Shown: positions 1 through 10,489 of the stretch, in pieces
How positions within the stretch are numbered: the stretch's first letter is position 1
How the letters are laid out: the number at the start of each line of letters is the position of its first letter
Source: Diplolepis rosae
Lineage: Eukaryota; Arthropoda; Insecta; Hymenoptera; Diplolepididae
Reading direction: 5' to 3'
Assembly (NCBI GenBank): GCA_030998225.1
Contig: JAPYXD010000581.1
Coordinates: forward strand, 5,467,501-5,531,500
Length of the DNA stretch: 64,000 nt
Notes under the pieces: model-generated
Told to the model about the DNA's origin: nothing
Databases searched by the model: none
Seen by the model: the letters and a program-made list of their open reading frames with translations, nothing else
Translations under genes and position numbers: made by a program

Positions 1-620
1 TCAGAATTAAATGAACTTTAATGTTAAAAGAAAAAAATTAAAAATTGGACCAAAATTAAAGGGTGGACATTTTTAAACGAAAAAAGTGCATTTCCTTCCA
101 GTGTGCGAGAGTTCGAATTCGACAGTCTACAACGTTCAGGTGCTAAATTTTTTTTATCATTTCTTCCGAAGTTTTCCGAAAAACGCGGTGCTCGTCGCGT
201 ATCGATTAACATTAAAATATCAATTAAAAAATTACTTTTTTTGCCCAAAGTCAAGTCTTGTGAGCATCGCTAGTGTATTTCGCGCTAGTATATCGAATAA
301 CAATAAATTATTGACGAGTTAAGCACGAAAAAAATATTGAATTCGATCCAATTTTCAAACCAGTTTTTATTTTTTATTTCCTAAATGACTAGTCGAATCG
401 AACAATTTTTTAAACATAATTCGTGCCTTTTTAAATGTTCTATAGGCTCATATTTTTTCGCCCTTCATTTTCCGACTTTTTCTCCAAGACAATTTTTACC
501 CGTCATTTTGCCTTGCGAAAAGAATAACGGAAGATGCCTCACCGCCCTTAAATGGTTATTCCACGGAGGCACTCAATTACACGAGTAAATAAATATTTTT
601 CCCCTTTTGCAGACAATTTG
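1..620. other. AT-rich sequence, no gene recognised
   Basis: Short open frames occur on both strands, but none has a recognisable domain or splice context. I see no repeat family shared with the rest of the window here. Confidence 0.5.
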
Positions 621-727
621 TTTCTACTGGGGAGTCAACAAATTGATTTTCCTACTGGCGGGTCATAAATACATTTTATTGCCGCCTGCGGGCAAAATAA
701 TGAATTTTTCGACCCCCCAGTAGAAAA
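621..727. repeat. Short hairpin element
   Basis: The arms read TTTCTACTGGGG at 621-632 and CCCCCCAGTAGAAA at the right, with further weak pairing inside. A second small hairpin around GCCGCCTGCGGGC lies in the loop. This may be a very short MITE; no clear target duplication is visible. Confidence 0.45.
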
Positions 728-1001
728 AAATAACGTTCAATACGGAAAAAACATTTATTTTACCTAGTTTCACAATATACTATTGTTTTCCCCGTAAGGG
801 GAAATAAAATGCACTTTATGTCCCGCTGATTGAACAAAATTATTTCACGTTGTGAACGTTTAGAACGTGAAAGTTTAAACAAAAGTAGTGAATCTATTTA
901 TTCTATTCATGTTAACTAGTTATTATAATTGAAAAAATACGATTTATAAAAGTCACGTATAATAATAGATCTTAAAATATAATCAGTACCGAATGCAGAT
1001 A

Positions 1002-1295
1002 TTAGATGAAAAGTAAGTACGTGCCGTAAATTGTATATGTTACTAAATAACAAAATCTCATTCTATAATGATCTAAGTAATAACAAAGAAGAGAAAAGAA
1101 ATCAGAAGTAAAGCGTTTATTGCTTTTCAAATATAATGCTAAAATTTCAGAGATTTCGCTGCTCTCCCTTTTATCAATTTTGTTAGAAAGAATATGATTT
1201 CTATTCTCGATTTCACCATTCAAATTCTCATTCAGGCCATCCTGAAAACATTGCCCTAATGTATTGTCGCCATACTGAATTTTGTAATCGACCAT
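1002..1295 (-). CDS. Unrecognised small ORF, 97 codons
   Basis: An ATG at 1295 (context CTATGG) opens a 97-codon frame on the minus strand. The first two thirds have balanced, protein-like composition (it begins MVDYKIQYGDNTLGQ and is rich in Asn, Glu and Lys). The last third turns aromatic and hydrophobic, as AT-rich noncoding DNA does. The true coding part may therefore end at an unseen splice donor; one candidate is a GTGAAA about 80 bases in. No signal peptide, known domain or neighbouring exon was found. The sequence before the ATG carries a GCCATATTTACT stretch that could be 5' UTR. It could equally be a chance frame. Confidence 0.22.
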   Translation of the reverse strand: MVDYKIQYGDNTLGQCFQDGLNENLNGEIENRNHILSNKIDKRESSEISEILALYLKSNKRFTSDFFSLLCYYLDHYRMRFCYLVTYTIYGTYLLFI

Positions 1296-1322
1296 AGTAA
1301 ATATGGCGGTTCGGACCTTCAA

Positions 1323-2650
1323 TTAGGCACAAACCGTTGCACTGCCTTGTGCATCCAGTGTGTTATAAAGATCAGCGGAAAACAGTCTTAACCTTCTTTT
1401 CAACCCTTTTCAATCCGTAAGTCAACTCAAGTTCAGTGTAATTGAAAGCAAAATTACCGAAGTGGGAAATTCCCTAATGTCACAAAACTTCTAAGATCGT
1501 ATGCAAGAATGAAGCCCCCCGTGGTCATTTTACATTTACAATATGTTTATAAAAGTTTCATATACGAACTTATAAGGACTAATTTTGGTTTAAAAGAAAT
1601 ATAAGTTTCAAAAATGATCTGATCCGAATAAAGAAAAGATTAGTAATGAAAATTTCAGAAATAAAATTTTAAGGTTAGGGTCTTTATAAACCCTTTTACA
1701 GATTGGCTCAAAATGGCTCAAATTGGAAGACAAAAAGATAATTTCGTGAAAACCGTTTTTTCTGACTCAGGGAGTCTCAAAACGTAAAAATTTGATGAAA
1801 ATTTCAAAAATGATTTTCCACATAAAACCAATACCTTCTCATGTGATGAGGATGTAAAAATAATTCAAATCGTTACTGCTTTTCAGTAGAAATGTTGTTC
1901 ACTAGGTGGTAAATTTGTTACGGAACAAAGATGTAATATGTTACATATATGTTATAAATTATTAGAACGAAAAGTTGTAACACTCCTTTTCCCAGGCGTA
2001 TAAGTTAGACCCCACACCCTTCTTGTAACCAATTATGACTGGCGTGCTTACCCGTTGGGCGTATAATAAGTTTAATGCAGTTACAATACAATCATTACGC
2101 GGTTGTAATGGCGGTGCATTGACGCGCGACGACCAAGTGAGCTGCGCCCGGTCCTGCTGTGCATCTGCCCCATGCCAAACAATAGAATGAATTCTACCTC
2201 TTCAAAATCCCCTTTTCTCTTCATATGGTACAATTAAGGATGTAATACACAAATTCATAACAATCCTGAAAATCACCTGTTTTTTCTTTAAAAAACTTGC
2301 GTTACGCACACCATGCTTCTTTGGTGATGAATTATAAATTAAACGCACATAATATAGAATCAGAAAGTACATTATTTTAGAAAATGAAAGAGACAAATCA
2401 GATTCAGAGGAAGGCGAAAGTGGCTTGTACATTAACATAGTCTTCGGCTGCGAATTAACGATTGTGAAATCCGAATAGACTCCTTACATAAAAAATTAAG
2501 AGTCGATTTTTTTTTACCAAAAATTAGTTTAACCCAATTGACACTATTTCCGTTGAAATTCGTTGATTTCTATTGTATAATTAATTATAATCATTGTTCA
2601 AAGAATCATTTTTTACAAGGCACGAAAAAAAATGCGGTGATTGGTTCACG
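1323..2650. other. AT-rich intergenic sequence
   Basis: No gene is supported here. A slightly GC-richer patch at about 2000-2180 has no open frame. A dispersed-repeat tail lies at 1725-1875 (separate entry). Confidence 0.5.
1725..1875 (+). repeat. Tail segment of a dispersed repeat
   Basis: It matches 59.87-59.96 kb in order and orientation. Shared blocks are GTCTCAAAACG, ATTTGATGAAAATTT and ACATAAAACCAATACC. At 59.9 kb the same tail follows an array of 154-bp units, so this is probably a truncated copy of that family. Confidence 0.6.
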
Positions 2651-3052
2651 CTACGAGTGACGTCACTACCCAGCTTTAAAAAACTCTTAAAGCCCGATAG
2701 AACCCTGTTAGAACATGAGTTTCTACCTGGGTGTAAACGGACTTGTACAAGGTTTTTCCAAATGTACAAAAATTGTCCTACTATCGGCTTCTACACGGAT
2801 TGGAACCAGGTTGTACCCGACCCAAAGAAGAGTTCTAAAAGGTCCAATGAATTGTGAGCCAATCAGGTTCTATATGTGTGTCAAGCAGGTTCTAAGAAGG
2901 ACTTTAAAGGGTTTTATCTGGGTTTTATGCGGGAACTTAAATTTTCCGCGTATATGGTCTTAAACGGGTGTTAAGCAGGTCGTATCCGGCCCTAAGAAGG
3001 CTTTTGTATGTTCATAACAGGGTTCTACATGGAACCAAACATTGTTACGCTA
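2650..3052. repeat. Degenerate short-unit repeat rich in GGTTCTA
   Basis: Variants of GGTTCTA, GGGTTCTAC and CCTAAGAAGG recur every few tens of bases, with no fixed period. The same words return at 3840-3960, on the far side of the 125-bp array. Open frames here are by-products of the repeat. Confidence 0.5.
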
Positions 3053-3715
3053 GGCCCTTTTAGACGCACAGAGCGCACTTGACCAAATTTGTCAATCTAT
3101 GTCCCCGCTATAACTTGTTTAGATCCTGTTAGACGCCCATACCTTCGATTCAAGGGATCCCTGATAGCACCACGGTAGACCCGTTTAGACACCCAGTGCG
3201 CACGTGACCAAATTTGTCAATCTATGTCCCCGCTATAACCTGTTTAGATCCTGTTAAACGCCCATACTTTCAATTCAAAAGATCGCCGATAGAACTACGG
3301 TAGACCTGTTTAGACACCCAGAGCGCACTTGGACAACTTTCTCAATCTATGTCCCCGCTATAACCCGTTTAGATTCTGTTAGACGCCCACACTTTCGATC
3401 CACGATATCACTGATAGAACCAAGGTAGACCCGTTTAGACACCCAGAGCGCACTTGGACAAATTTTGTCAATCTATGTCCCCGCTATAACCCGTTCAGAC
3501 CTTGTTAGACGCTCATACTTTAGATTCAAGAGATTCCTGATAGCACCGCGGTAGACCCGTTTAGACACCCATTGCGCACTTGTCCAAAGTCAATCTATGT
3601 TCCCGCTATAACCCGTTTAGACCTTGATAGACACCCACACCTATGAATCCTTAGATACTTGATACAACTACGCTAGACCCGTTTAAACGTTCAAAATGCA
3701 CTTTGGAAGAATAAT
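3053..3715. repeat. Tandem array, unit about 125 bp
   Basis: The core TCTATGTCCCCGCTATAAC starts at 3096, 3221, 3346, 3472 and 3594 (a T replaces one C in the last). Spacings are 125, 125, 126 and 122. Each unit also carries GTTTAGACACCCAGAGCGCA and a run ending GATAGAAC. A decayed sixth unit fades out near 3715. There are no open frames of note. Confidence 0.9.
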
Positions 3716-3994
3716 TTTCATATACTAATCCCGGACAGTAGCCAGGCATACCTTGTTAAGTCCCGTTTTCCAATTAAAATAATATAATTTGAGTACCAAT
3801 TACACATTTAGAACTCGCTTACACCCGGAGAGCATTCCACAATTATATTATAATTTCCCGCTAGAACCCAGGTAGGTCCGGATAAAGTGCCAGAGCTTAT
3901 GATAGGAACATACCTGGGTTCTAAATAACGTTTTACCTGGTTCCAATGGTTTTTTTAAGCAGGGTAGGCAGTATATTCGAATCAGCTGTATCTA

Positions 3995-4920
3995 AAGGGT
4001 TTTCCAATAGGGACATAACAATTTTATCTATGAATAAAACACAGAAATATTTGAGGTATTGAGTTTAAATTTATTGTGGGTGTAGTGCAAGCATTACATT
4101 TTATGAATGAAATTCGATATCGGTCATATGACCACCACGAGCGCGTTTACAGCGGGTGATTCTTTGGACCCAATTTTCCACCACTCTGGCACACATTTCG
4201 ACCGGAACGTTGTCAATTTCGCGTTGGATGTTGTCTTTGAGGTCGTCTAAAGTTGCTGGCTTGTTGGCATAGACCAGTGACTTGATATAGCCCCATAAAA
4301 GGAAATCCAATAGCGTTAGATCGCATGAACGAGGTGACCATTCGACCGGACCATTTCTCGAGATAACACGTTCACCGAATTTGTCTTTCAATAAATCGAT
4401 TGTTCGGCGTTTTAGATGATCAAGTGGCTTTAGTTCTTGAATCAATTCAATCTTGAAAGCATGTAGGCCAAGATCTTTTCACATAATACGCCACAGTGTC
4501 GTTTGAGCGATGCCTAATTCTTGAGAACGACGTGGAATCGACTGATTTGGCTGATTTTGAATCGATGCACTTACGGCTACGATTATTTCTTCGCTTCGAG
4601 CAATACGACGTCTTTTTGGCACCGGAACATCCAATAGTGTAAATTTGGTCTCGAATTTATCCACTGTAGCACGCACAGCCTGTCGGGTGGGACGATTATT
4701 ACGGCCGAAAATTGGAATAAGCGCTTTTAAATTTGCGACCACTGATTCAGAATTTCGGTAGTAATTTTTAATAATTTCCAAAGGTTGCTGGTTCGCGAAC
4801 TTTACCATGATGAAAGTGTTGACTTTAATTAACGTTTTGTCATTGACAGTTCATTCAAAAAGTTTAAGGGTGCGTTCATATAAAGATACGAAATTGTTAT
4901 GTCCCTATTGGAAAACCTTT
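3995..4920 (-). mobile_element. Internally deleted Tc1/mariner-type element
   Basis: Inverted ends begin AAGGGTTTTCCAATAGGGAC on the left and AAAGGTTTTCCAATAGGGAC read inward from the right; they match over about 30 bp. TA target copies lie at 3993-3994 and 4921-4922. The element is 926 bp and carries a broken transposase on the minus strand. It is inserted in the second THAP exon (4923-5068 side). Its ends resemble those of the element at 6657-7412. Confidence 0.88.
4101..4808 (-). pseudogene. Tc1/mariner-type transposase, core deleted
   Basis: The ATG at 4808 starts a helix-turn-helix N-terminal domain of the DUF4817 type, including IPRRSQELGIAQTTLWRIM. A TGA stop follows directly. The frame then continues as KDLGLHAFKIELIQELKP and jumps to the C-terminal part with ISRNGPVEWSPRSCDL and LLDFLLWG. 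The C-terminal part holds the third catalytic Asp (in LLDF). The segment that should carry the first two catalytic Asp residues, roughly 100-150 residues, is missing. The protein cannot be an active transposase. The deletion junction lies near 4399-4405. Confidence 0.85.
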
Positions 4921-4922
4921 TA

Positions 4923-5373
4923 TTTACATTCAGTTTTCCATTACTAGTTACAGTAAAAACGCGTTTTTGATCTTTTTGGCAAGCGAAAATTCGAGGTACT
5001 GCTCCTTCCTTTGAATTTAAGTTTGCAGAAGGATCCAATTTGAATCTCATAAAGTTTTCAAGATCTTCCTCCAATTGAATAATAAAAAATAAACTTACTT
5101 AATGTCAAATTTGAAATGTTATAACCTCATAGTGATCATCTATTGTATTATTCGGTAAAATTTTATTTTCAGTGGTTGCAAACTACAAGATTCTTAATTT
5201 TCAGAAATAAACTTACCTTAAAATGATCCTCGCAACAAAGATACTTGATCTTTAGGACGAGCTGCAGTGATCCATTTTTTTCTAATTCCTCTCTTAGGAA
5301 CCGATAAAAACACTTTCGATGGTGTTTTAGTAGAAGAATTCGGACAACAGGTCACGAAACAATTTTTCACCAT
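4923..5373 (-). pseudogene. THAP zinc-finger protein, 5' exons, broken
   Basis: Two exons encode a THAP domain, a C2CH zinc finger that binds DNA. Exon 1 (5373 to 5217) starts MVKNCFVTCCPNSSTKTPSK and has the WITAAR segment. After one extra base near 5243 it continues YLCCEDHFK, which carries the Cys and the His-Phe of the C2CH motif. It ends at a GTAAGT donor. Exon 2 starts at 5068 after an AG, in matching phase. It reads EDLENFMRFKL and GAVPRIFACQKDQKR, the AVPxIF tail of the domain. Exon 1 is 157 nt where 156 would keep frame, so one inserted base breaks it. A mariner (3995-4920) then cuts exon 2. The 5' side abuts the foldback array at 5413. THAP domains occur in host regulators and in transposases (P, Kolobok, ISL2EU types). 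A transposase origin is likely but the catalytic part is not here. Confidence 0.78.
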
Positions 5374-5412
5374 TTTCCGCCGCGAATCTTTTCTTTGATA
5401 GACCTTTTAACA

Positions 5413-6640
5413 TATTTTTCATAGCGCCTCTTTTGAAAATCCAATTTTCGGTACCTGTAAAGCGGGACGAAACTGCGATTTTCAACCCTAGGGGCGAAAC
5501 TTTAAAGGTAGGGTTGCAAACCGCACTTTCGTCCCGCTTTACAGGTACCGAAAATCAAATTCTCAAAACAGTTACTATGAAAAATAGTATGCATTACTCG
5601 AAACAAAACACAGCGATTGCAAACTTCACACTCATTTGCAATCGCTGTGTTTCGCCCCTTGTAATGTAATATACTATTGCAAAGCAAATAACACGGTTGT
5701 TGACATTTAAATCTGCCTAGTGACGTCAATAGCTAAGCGTGCGCTTTTCAACGCGTTTGAAATACACTATTGCGGAATAGTATATTACATTACAAGGGGC
5801 GAAACACAGCGATTGCTAAGAGTGTGAAGTTTGCTGCCCGAGTGAAGCGAGGGCTGCAATCACACGAGTTGCTTTCGCTGTATTTTGTTTCGAGTAATGC
5901 ATACTATTTTTCATAGCAACTGTTTTGAGAATCTGATTGGCTGTAACTGTGGAGCGGGTTGAAATAGCGACTTTCAACCCTAGGGTTGAAAATCGTTGTT
6001 TCAACCCGCTCTACAGGTACCGAAAATCGGATTTTCAAAGGAGGCGCTATGAAATAGTATATTACATTACAAGGGGCGAAACAGAGCGATTGCATGAGTG
6101 TGAAGTTTGCTCTGCCCGAGTGAAACGAGGGCTGCAATCACACGAAATGCTTTCGCTGTGTTTTGTTTCGAGTAATGTATACTATTTTTCATAGCAACTC
6201 TTTTGAGAATCTGATTGGCTGTAACTGTGGAGCGGGTTGAAACAGCGACTTTCAACCCTAGGGTTGACAATCGTAATTTCAACCCGCTCTACAGGTACTG
6301 AAAATCGGATTTTGAAAGGAGGCGCTATGAATAGTATATTGTATTACAAGGGACGAAACACAGCGATTTCAAACGAGTGTGAAGTTTGCTGCCCGAGTGA
6401 AGCGAGGGCTGCAATCACACGAGTTGCTTTCGCTGTATTTTGTTTCGAGTAATGCATACTATTTTTCATAGCAACTGTTTTGAGAATTTGATTTTCGGTA
6501 CCTGTAAAGCGGGACGAAAGTGCGGTTTGCAACCCTACCTTTAAAGTTTCGCCCCTAGGGTTGAAAATCGCAGTTTCGTCCCGCTTCGCAGGTACCGAAA
6601 ATCGGATTTTCAAAAGAGGAGCTATGAAAAATTGTTATAT
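5413..6640. repeat. Foldback array of alternating palindromic modules
   Basis: Module P is a stem built on ATTTTCGGTACCTGTA and AGCGGG with a CCTAGGG centre. Module Q is a stem from AATAGTATATTACATTACAA through GCGAAACACAGCGATTG, with a loop containing GCCCGAGTGAAGCGAGGGC. P and Q alternate. Q starts recur at 5776, 6053 and 6330, exactly 277 bp apart. The outer 200 bp or so on each side (5413-5620 and 6430-6640) are inverted copies of each other. Several frames of 60-90 codons in this stretch are read from the palindromes and should not be called genes. Confidence 0.88.
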
Positions 6641-6656
6641 TTTAAAAATGATTATA

Positions 6657-7412
6657 AAGGGTTTCCCAATAGGGGTGATATGATTTTGAATGTCCCTATC
6701 GGGCTCATTTGAACTGAAATTTTTGACGTCTGCTGTCAGTTGTCATCAGTAAGGTTTGCCATTTAATCATGAGTAGTTTCACGCTTCCACAACGTTTGGA
6801 AATTGTCCAATTATTTTATCAAAATTCGAGAAGTTTTGTCGGTGTTCAAAGAGCATATCGTGCAAAATATGGTCGTCATTCTGCTCCATCCGCGCTCTCA
6901 ATTCGTCGAATAATCGATAAGTTGGAGAGTGAAAATACTCTATTGGATACTAAGCCTAAAAATCGTATGCGTACCGCACGTTCTACACAGAATATAGCCG
7001 CCGTACAGGCCAGTATCGAGGAAAACCGTGAATTGTCCGTGCCACGCCGATCTCAGGAATTGGGCCTGTCCAGGATGACTACCTGGCGTATTTTGCGATT
7101 GGATCTTGGCCTGCATCCCTATAAGATGATTCTGGCCCAAGAACTGAAGCCTAATGACCATCGTTTGCGTCGGGAGTTCGCGGATTGGGCTCTGGAATCA
7201 ATTGAAAATCATCCCAATTTTCATCAAAAAATCATCTTTTCTGATGAGGCGCATTTTTGGCTCAAGTCTCGAGGGACATTTGGCCGATATATTGTTTAAA
7301 TCATAAAAGGCATAGAATATCCAATATAATAAAAAAATTTTGATCCATTCCGAATGAATATTCAGTGTTTTTTTTCAATTTCAAAACATATCACCCTTAT
7401 TGGGAAACCCTT
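6657..7412 (+). mobile_element. Internally deleted Tc1/mariner-type element
   Basis: The ends are AAGGGTTTCCCAATAGGGGT on the left and its inverse at the right (one or two differences), with TA copies at 6655-6656 and 7413-7414. At 756 bp it is too short for a full transposase. It sits just outside the foldback array. Confidence 0.88.
6769..7299 (+). pseudogene. Tc1/mariner-type transposase, N-terminal half
   Basis: The frame has 176 codons from ATG at 6769. It holds a helix-turn-helix region (LPQRLEIVQLFYQNSRS), a second HTH-like stretch (VPRRSQELGLSRMTTWRIL) and the first catalytic motif (IIFSDEAHFWL, Asp in SDE). It then ends abruptly after SRGTFGRYIV. The second and third catalytic Asp segments are absent. 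Relatives of this type are usually about 340-350 residues, so half is missing through an internal deletion. The reading frame that remains is intact, which suggests a fairly young deletion derivative. It could still bind transposon ends. Confidence 0.85.
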
Positions 7413-8027
7413 TATATTTTTGAAACATTCTATTGTAACTTATGTTATTTTGCTCCAAGGATTCGATTTTGCTCATTTTTTAAAAATGTGCAAGGAGTCT
7501 ATTAGGAATCAGTTCCAAAATTTCTACAGACCGAGAAACTGAATCTTCTATTTTTTGAAAGAATGAAACATTCAAAAGGACAAATCTAATTCTTCAGTCA
7601 GAATCGTGTATTGTAAGATGTCACGTACTATACTTGATACACTTTATAACTAATTCCTAATACAAAACTAAATTCGAACACGTATCACTGCAAACTCAAA
7701 TTCATCTTAGCGTCCAAACAAAAGTATAATTCGAAATTTCAAAAATTCCAAAATTTTCGAACTCTCAAAATACAATAAAAATGACCAAATTTGGACCAAA
7801 ATATTTCTTAAAATAAACGATGATGAGAAACCAATAAAAAAGGAGGAAAGAAAAAAAAAGTTATTTTGTTAACTAGACGGAAAAAACGTGGGTTAAAATT
7901 AATCTAAATGACACATTAACAAATTTTTCTTCCTTTTCTTTCGCGGGAAACTAAAGGAACATATAATTTACAAGTGAACTTTTGTCACTACGGATTTTCC
8001 TTTAAGAATTCATACCAGTCTACACTG
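7413..8027. other. AT-rich sequence, nothing recognised
   Basis: No open frame with domain content and no repeat shared with the window. Homopurine and homopyrimidine runs are common. Confidence 0.5.
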
Positions 8028-8310
8028 AGAAAACGGTTTTGCTTGACCAACCAAAATTTTGTTGCCGCAACAAAATAATTTTGTTTTTATTTGTGCAAAA
8101 AAACCGTTTTTGTTAAGCCAGGAAAATTTTTGTATTGGGTCTTTTTGTTAGTCTATCAAAACTGTTTTGTTGGCCTAAAAATATGATTTTGTTGAGGCAA
8201 AGAAATTTTTTAATCAGCCCAATAAATCTTTTGTTTTCTCAACAAAATTCGCTGGTTAGCCTGGCAAAATAGTCTTGTTGTCCTAACAAAATACTTTTCC
8301 TCTGTTGAAA
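8028..8310. repeat. Low-complexity element built on CAACAAAAT
   Basis: It starts CACTGAGAAAACGG after TA and runs with many variants of AACAAAAT and TTTTGTTG at 15-40 bp spacing, ending near TTTTCCTCTG. The terminal CACTGAGAAAA resembles the ends of other TA-flanked elements here (29759, 34252, 36386). Confidence 0.45.
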
Positions 8311-9150
8311 TAATATAATTTCGCAGCTTTGTTTTAAATTTCATTTGAATTTCAAGGATTTCATTTTCTATAAGTTTTGTAAGGAAGGAATTGCTGGGTA
8401 TGAGAGCCTCAAATGCTCCTTTATCTATACCTTGCCCTAAAAAGCAAAAAAGTTAAGTCTTAATATATTTATCAATTTAATTTTAAACATATATAAAAAG
8501 TATTTAAAAATAATAAAATGTATAACGATGAGTATATCTAGGTCAACATTTTGACTATACTTAATAGTTACACACAGTTTTTGTATACAAAAATGTCAAG
8601 CAAACACAACTCTTTGAAAAGTAGGTAGGTCGCTTGAGCAGATGATTTCTCTATGAAGGACCATCTGAAACAGATAAAGCAAAGAGTTTTAGATTTAGTA
8701 TGACAGTAGCTATATCCTCAATCTTTAAACTAAAAAGAAATAATTTTGCTGAAATATATTTTTTTATAATTATAAAAATTCAAGAGTTGACAGACCTCCT
8801 TATTACCTTTTCTTTCATCTCGAAAATTTTTGACTTAATATCTTATTTTACGTGGACAAAAGTTTACAGACAAAAAAATTACCATATCCATCATATGGTC
8901 TAGTTGATTCCTGACCTTAAGAGCATAGATTAATTGAAACGCATGACTAGGTTCTTCCTCTAGCGGCATTTTAATTTGTCCAACCCTTTCTCTATGCAAA
9001 ATGAAATACCGAATTGAATATACATAGATACAACCGAATGTCCACTAAAAACTAGGATTACTGAACATAAAAAAATGTCTTTATCCCCCCTGATAAATAC
9101 ACTGCATTAATTAAACATACCTGGAACCAATAAAACCGATAAATTCGATT
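8311..9150. other. AT-rich sequence with one TTAA-element end
   Basis: At 8901-8920 the sequence GTTGATTCCTGACC followed by TTAA matches the right end of the GGCCATG family (13930, 58779). The matching left end was not found, so this is probably a truncated copy. No gene is supported. Confidence 0.45.
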
Positions 9151-9154
9151 TTAA

Positions 9155-9330
9155 GGGGGCACTCTACCTGGAACTTTCAAATAATCGATTTTTTTGCGCT
9201 TTAATCTATAGCTATACTATCCGAAAATATAATCCCGAAGTTTGAAAGACGTACTGAGAATAGTTTCGGAGTTCCCCGGGGGGCGCGGTGCCACGCCAAC
9301 CGGTCGTAACCACGCATTTTTTCCCGACCG
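9155..9330. mobile_element. Left end of a TTAA-flanked element, truncated
   Basis: TTAA at 9151-9154 is followed by GGGGGCACTCTACCTGGAAC, then a CGATTTTTTTGCGC interior like that of the element at 27163. No inverted right end was found downstream, so only one end is supported and the right limit is approximate. Confidence 0.45.
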
Positions 9331-9721
9331 AAAACTTTAAAGCGAATTTAATTTAATTTTAAAGTGAATTTTCTTCAGGAAGCCTATACGAATAATTGAA
9401 TTAATTTATTTTCTAAATAAAAGTACTCATTTTCGAGAACATGTTAATTAATACGCGTGACCACTACAAATTCAATTCGTAGAAATCGTGCACCAAGTCG
9501 ACGAATTTTTCAAAAAGTTTTAATTCGTGCGTTCCCTTGGAAGTCAATTCGAACGAATTCGAGGCTTTTGAATTTATATCCACTTTGAAATTTTATAGTT
9601 CCACCGCCTAAAAGGTTACGAAAAAAAGTAACTGACCCCATGCCGATTCAATTATCATATATTTATTACTGTGGGTCAATATAAAAATCCGAAACATGTA
9701 CAGAAACTTGTCTTGCTATAA
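9331..9721. other. AT-rich sequence, nothing recognised
   Basis: No open frame or repeat match was identified. Confidence 0.45.
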
Positions 9722-9900
9722 TTTATTAGAAAGATTGAACCTTTCCAATGAAACACAACATCATTCAAATGACTGCCACGGCTGGCCTTACTGTACCCCA
9801 TTCGACCTACCCAATTTTTCAGTGCATTTTCGATTGTTTGGGCAAAAGGTCAATAATCAAAATTTTTCTTCGAAAATGAGAAAGTGTTACGTCCCGAGTG
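9722..9900 (-). pseudogene. Mariner-type transposase scrap with inverted junction
   Basis: Read on the minus strand, 9750-9845 gives the C-terminal end of the family seen at 57.2 kb (NWVGRMGYSKASRG, HLNDVVFH). Immediately to its right, the plus strand reads GGGCAAAAGGTCAATAA. In the 57 kb copy that is a piece of the central transposase region in coding orientation. The two pieces meet head-on at the shared word TTGGGC. The left side also retains the sub-terminal TTAGAAAGATTGAACC. No complete ends are present. Confidence 0.7.
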
Positions 9901-10228
9901 GACGTACAGGAAAGATTTAATTCAAACTATGTATGTACAAAATTTTCGAGCGGCTAAAAATTTTGTTTACATGGGGTTTCCAACCTAGTTTAAGGGAGGT
10001 CCCACCTTACGCCTTGTTTCTCCGCTAGATCGGATAAACGACAGTGAATAAGAAAATTATATTAAAGGAAATTAATAGACAGTAAGCTAAGAACATTTAA
10101 TCTTTAATAATATTATATAGAGACTACAATTATTTATTGGATGCGAAAAGAAAAGAAAATTGAAAAGGGTTACAAACACACAGACACTAACCTAAGAACG
10201 TTTAATTTACTTACAATTGTGGTTGCTA
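9901..10228. other. AT-rich sequence, nothing recognised
   Basis: A TTTAAGGGAGGTCCCACC word near 9990 resembles TTAA-element ends but has no partner. Confidence 0.4.
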
Positions 10229-10489
10229 CTAGAACCCAGGAAGCCTCTGACGTCCTGATACCTTTAAGCTACCGGTTCCAATCAACTTAGTGAATCCGGG
10301 CAAGTCGATCGATTTTGGAAGTGGATTCCTAATTCCGTCTGCTTCACGAAAGCTGACTCTTTGGTTCGAAGAGTCTACGGCCGAGGCAACTTCGTCGCGG
10401 AAGTCTTCCTGATCTCCGGGATCAAGAGGAAACTTTCCGAGCAGAAGACCGTTCTGCTCTTTCAACTCCAACCAGGCCGTGCAAACCTA
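10229..10489 (-). CDS. Possible terminal coding exon, unrecognised
   Basis: On the minus strand an AG acceptor, after a pyrimidine-rich run (CCACCACCTTTCCATTAG), opens a frame of about 85 codons ending in TAG. It begins VCTAWLELKEQNGLLLGKF and ends RQRLPGF. The block is clearly GC-richer than its surroundings. It has a mixed, protein-like composition (Asp and Glu early, Pro, Gly and Ser later) and no internal stop. The TAG of the acceptor is in frame, so a splice rather than an upstream start is needed. No domain is recognised and no upstream exon was located. It could be a 3' exon of a host gene or a relic of a mobile element. A dispersed repeat word (10515-10550) starts just upstream. Confidence 0.35.

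Noticed and set aside
5433..6613. Several related frames (60-90 codons) as a small protein family
   Set aside because: They are read from palindromic modules in both directions, so similarity on both strands is forced by the repeat.
9722..9920. 74-codon plus-strand frame as a gene
   Set aside because: It crosses a head-on junction between two pieces of a mariner transposase.
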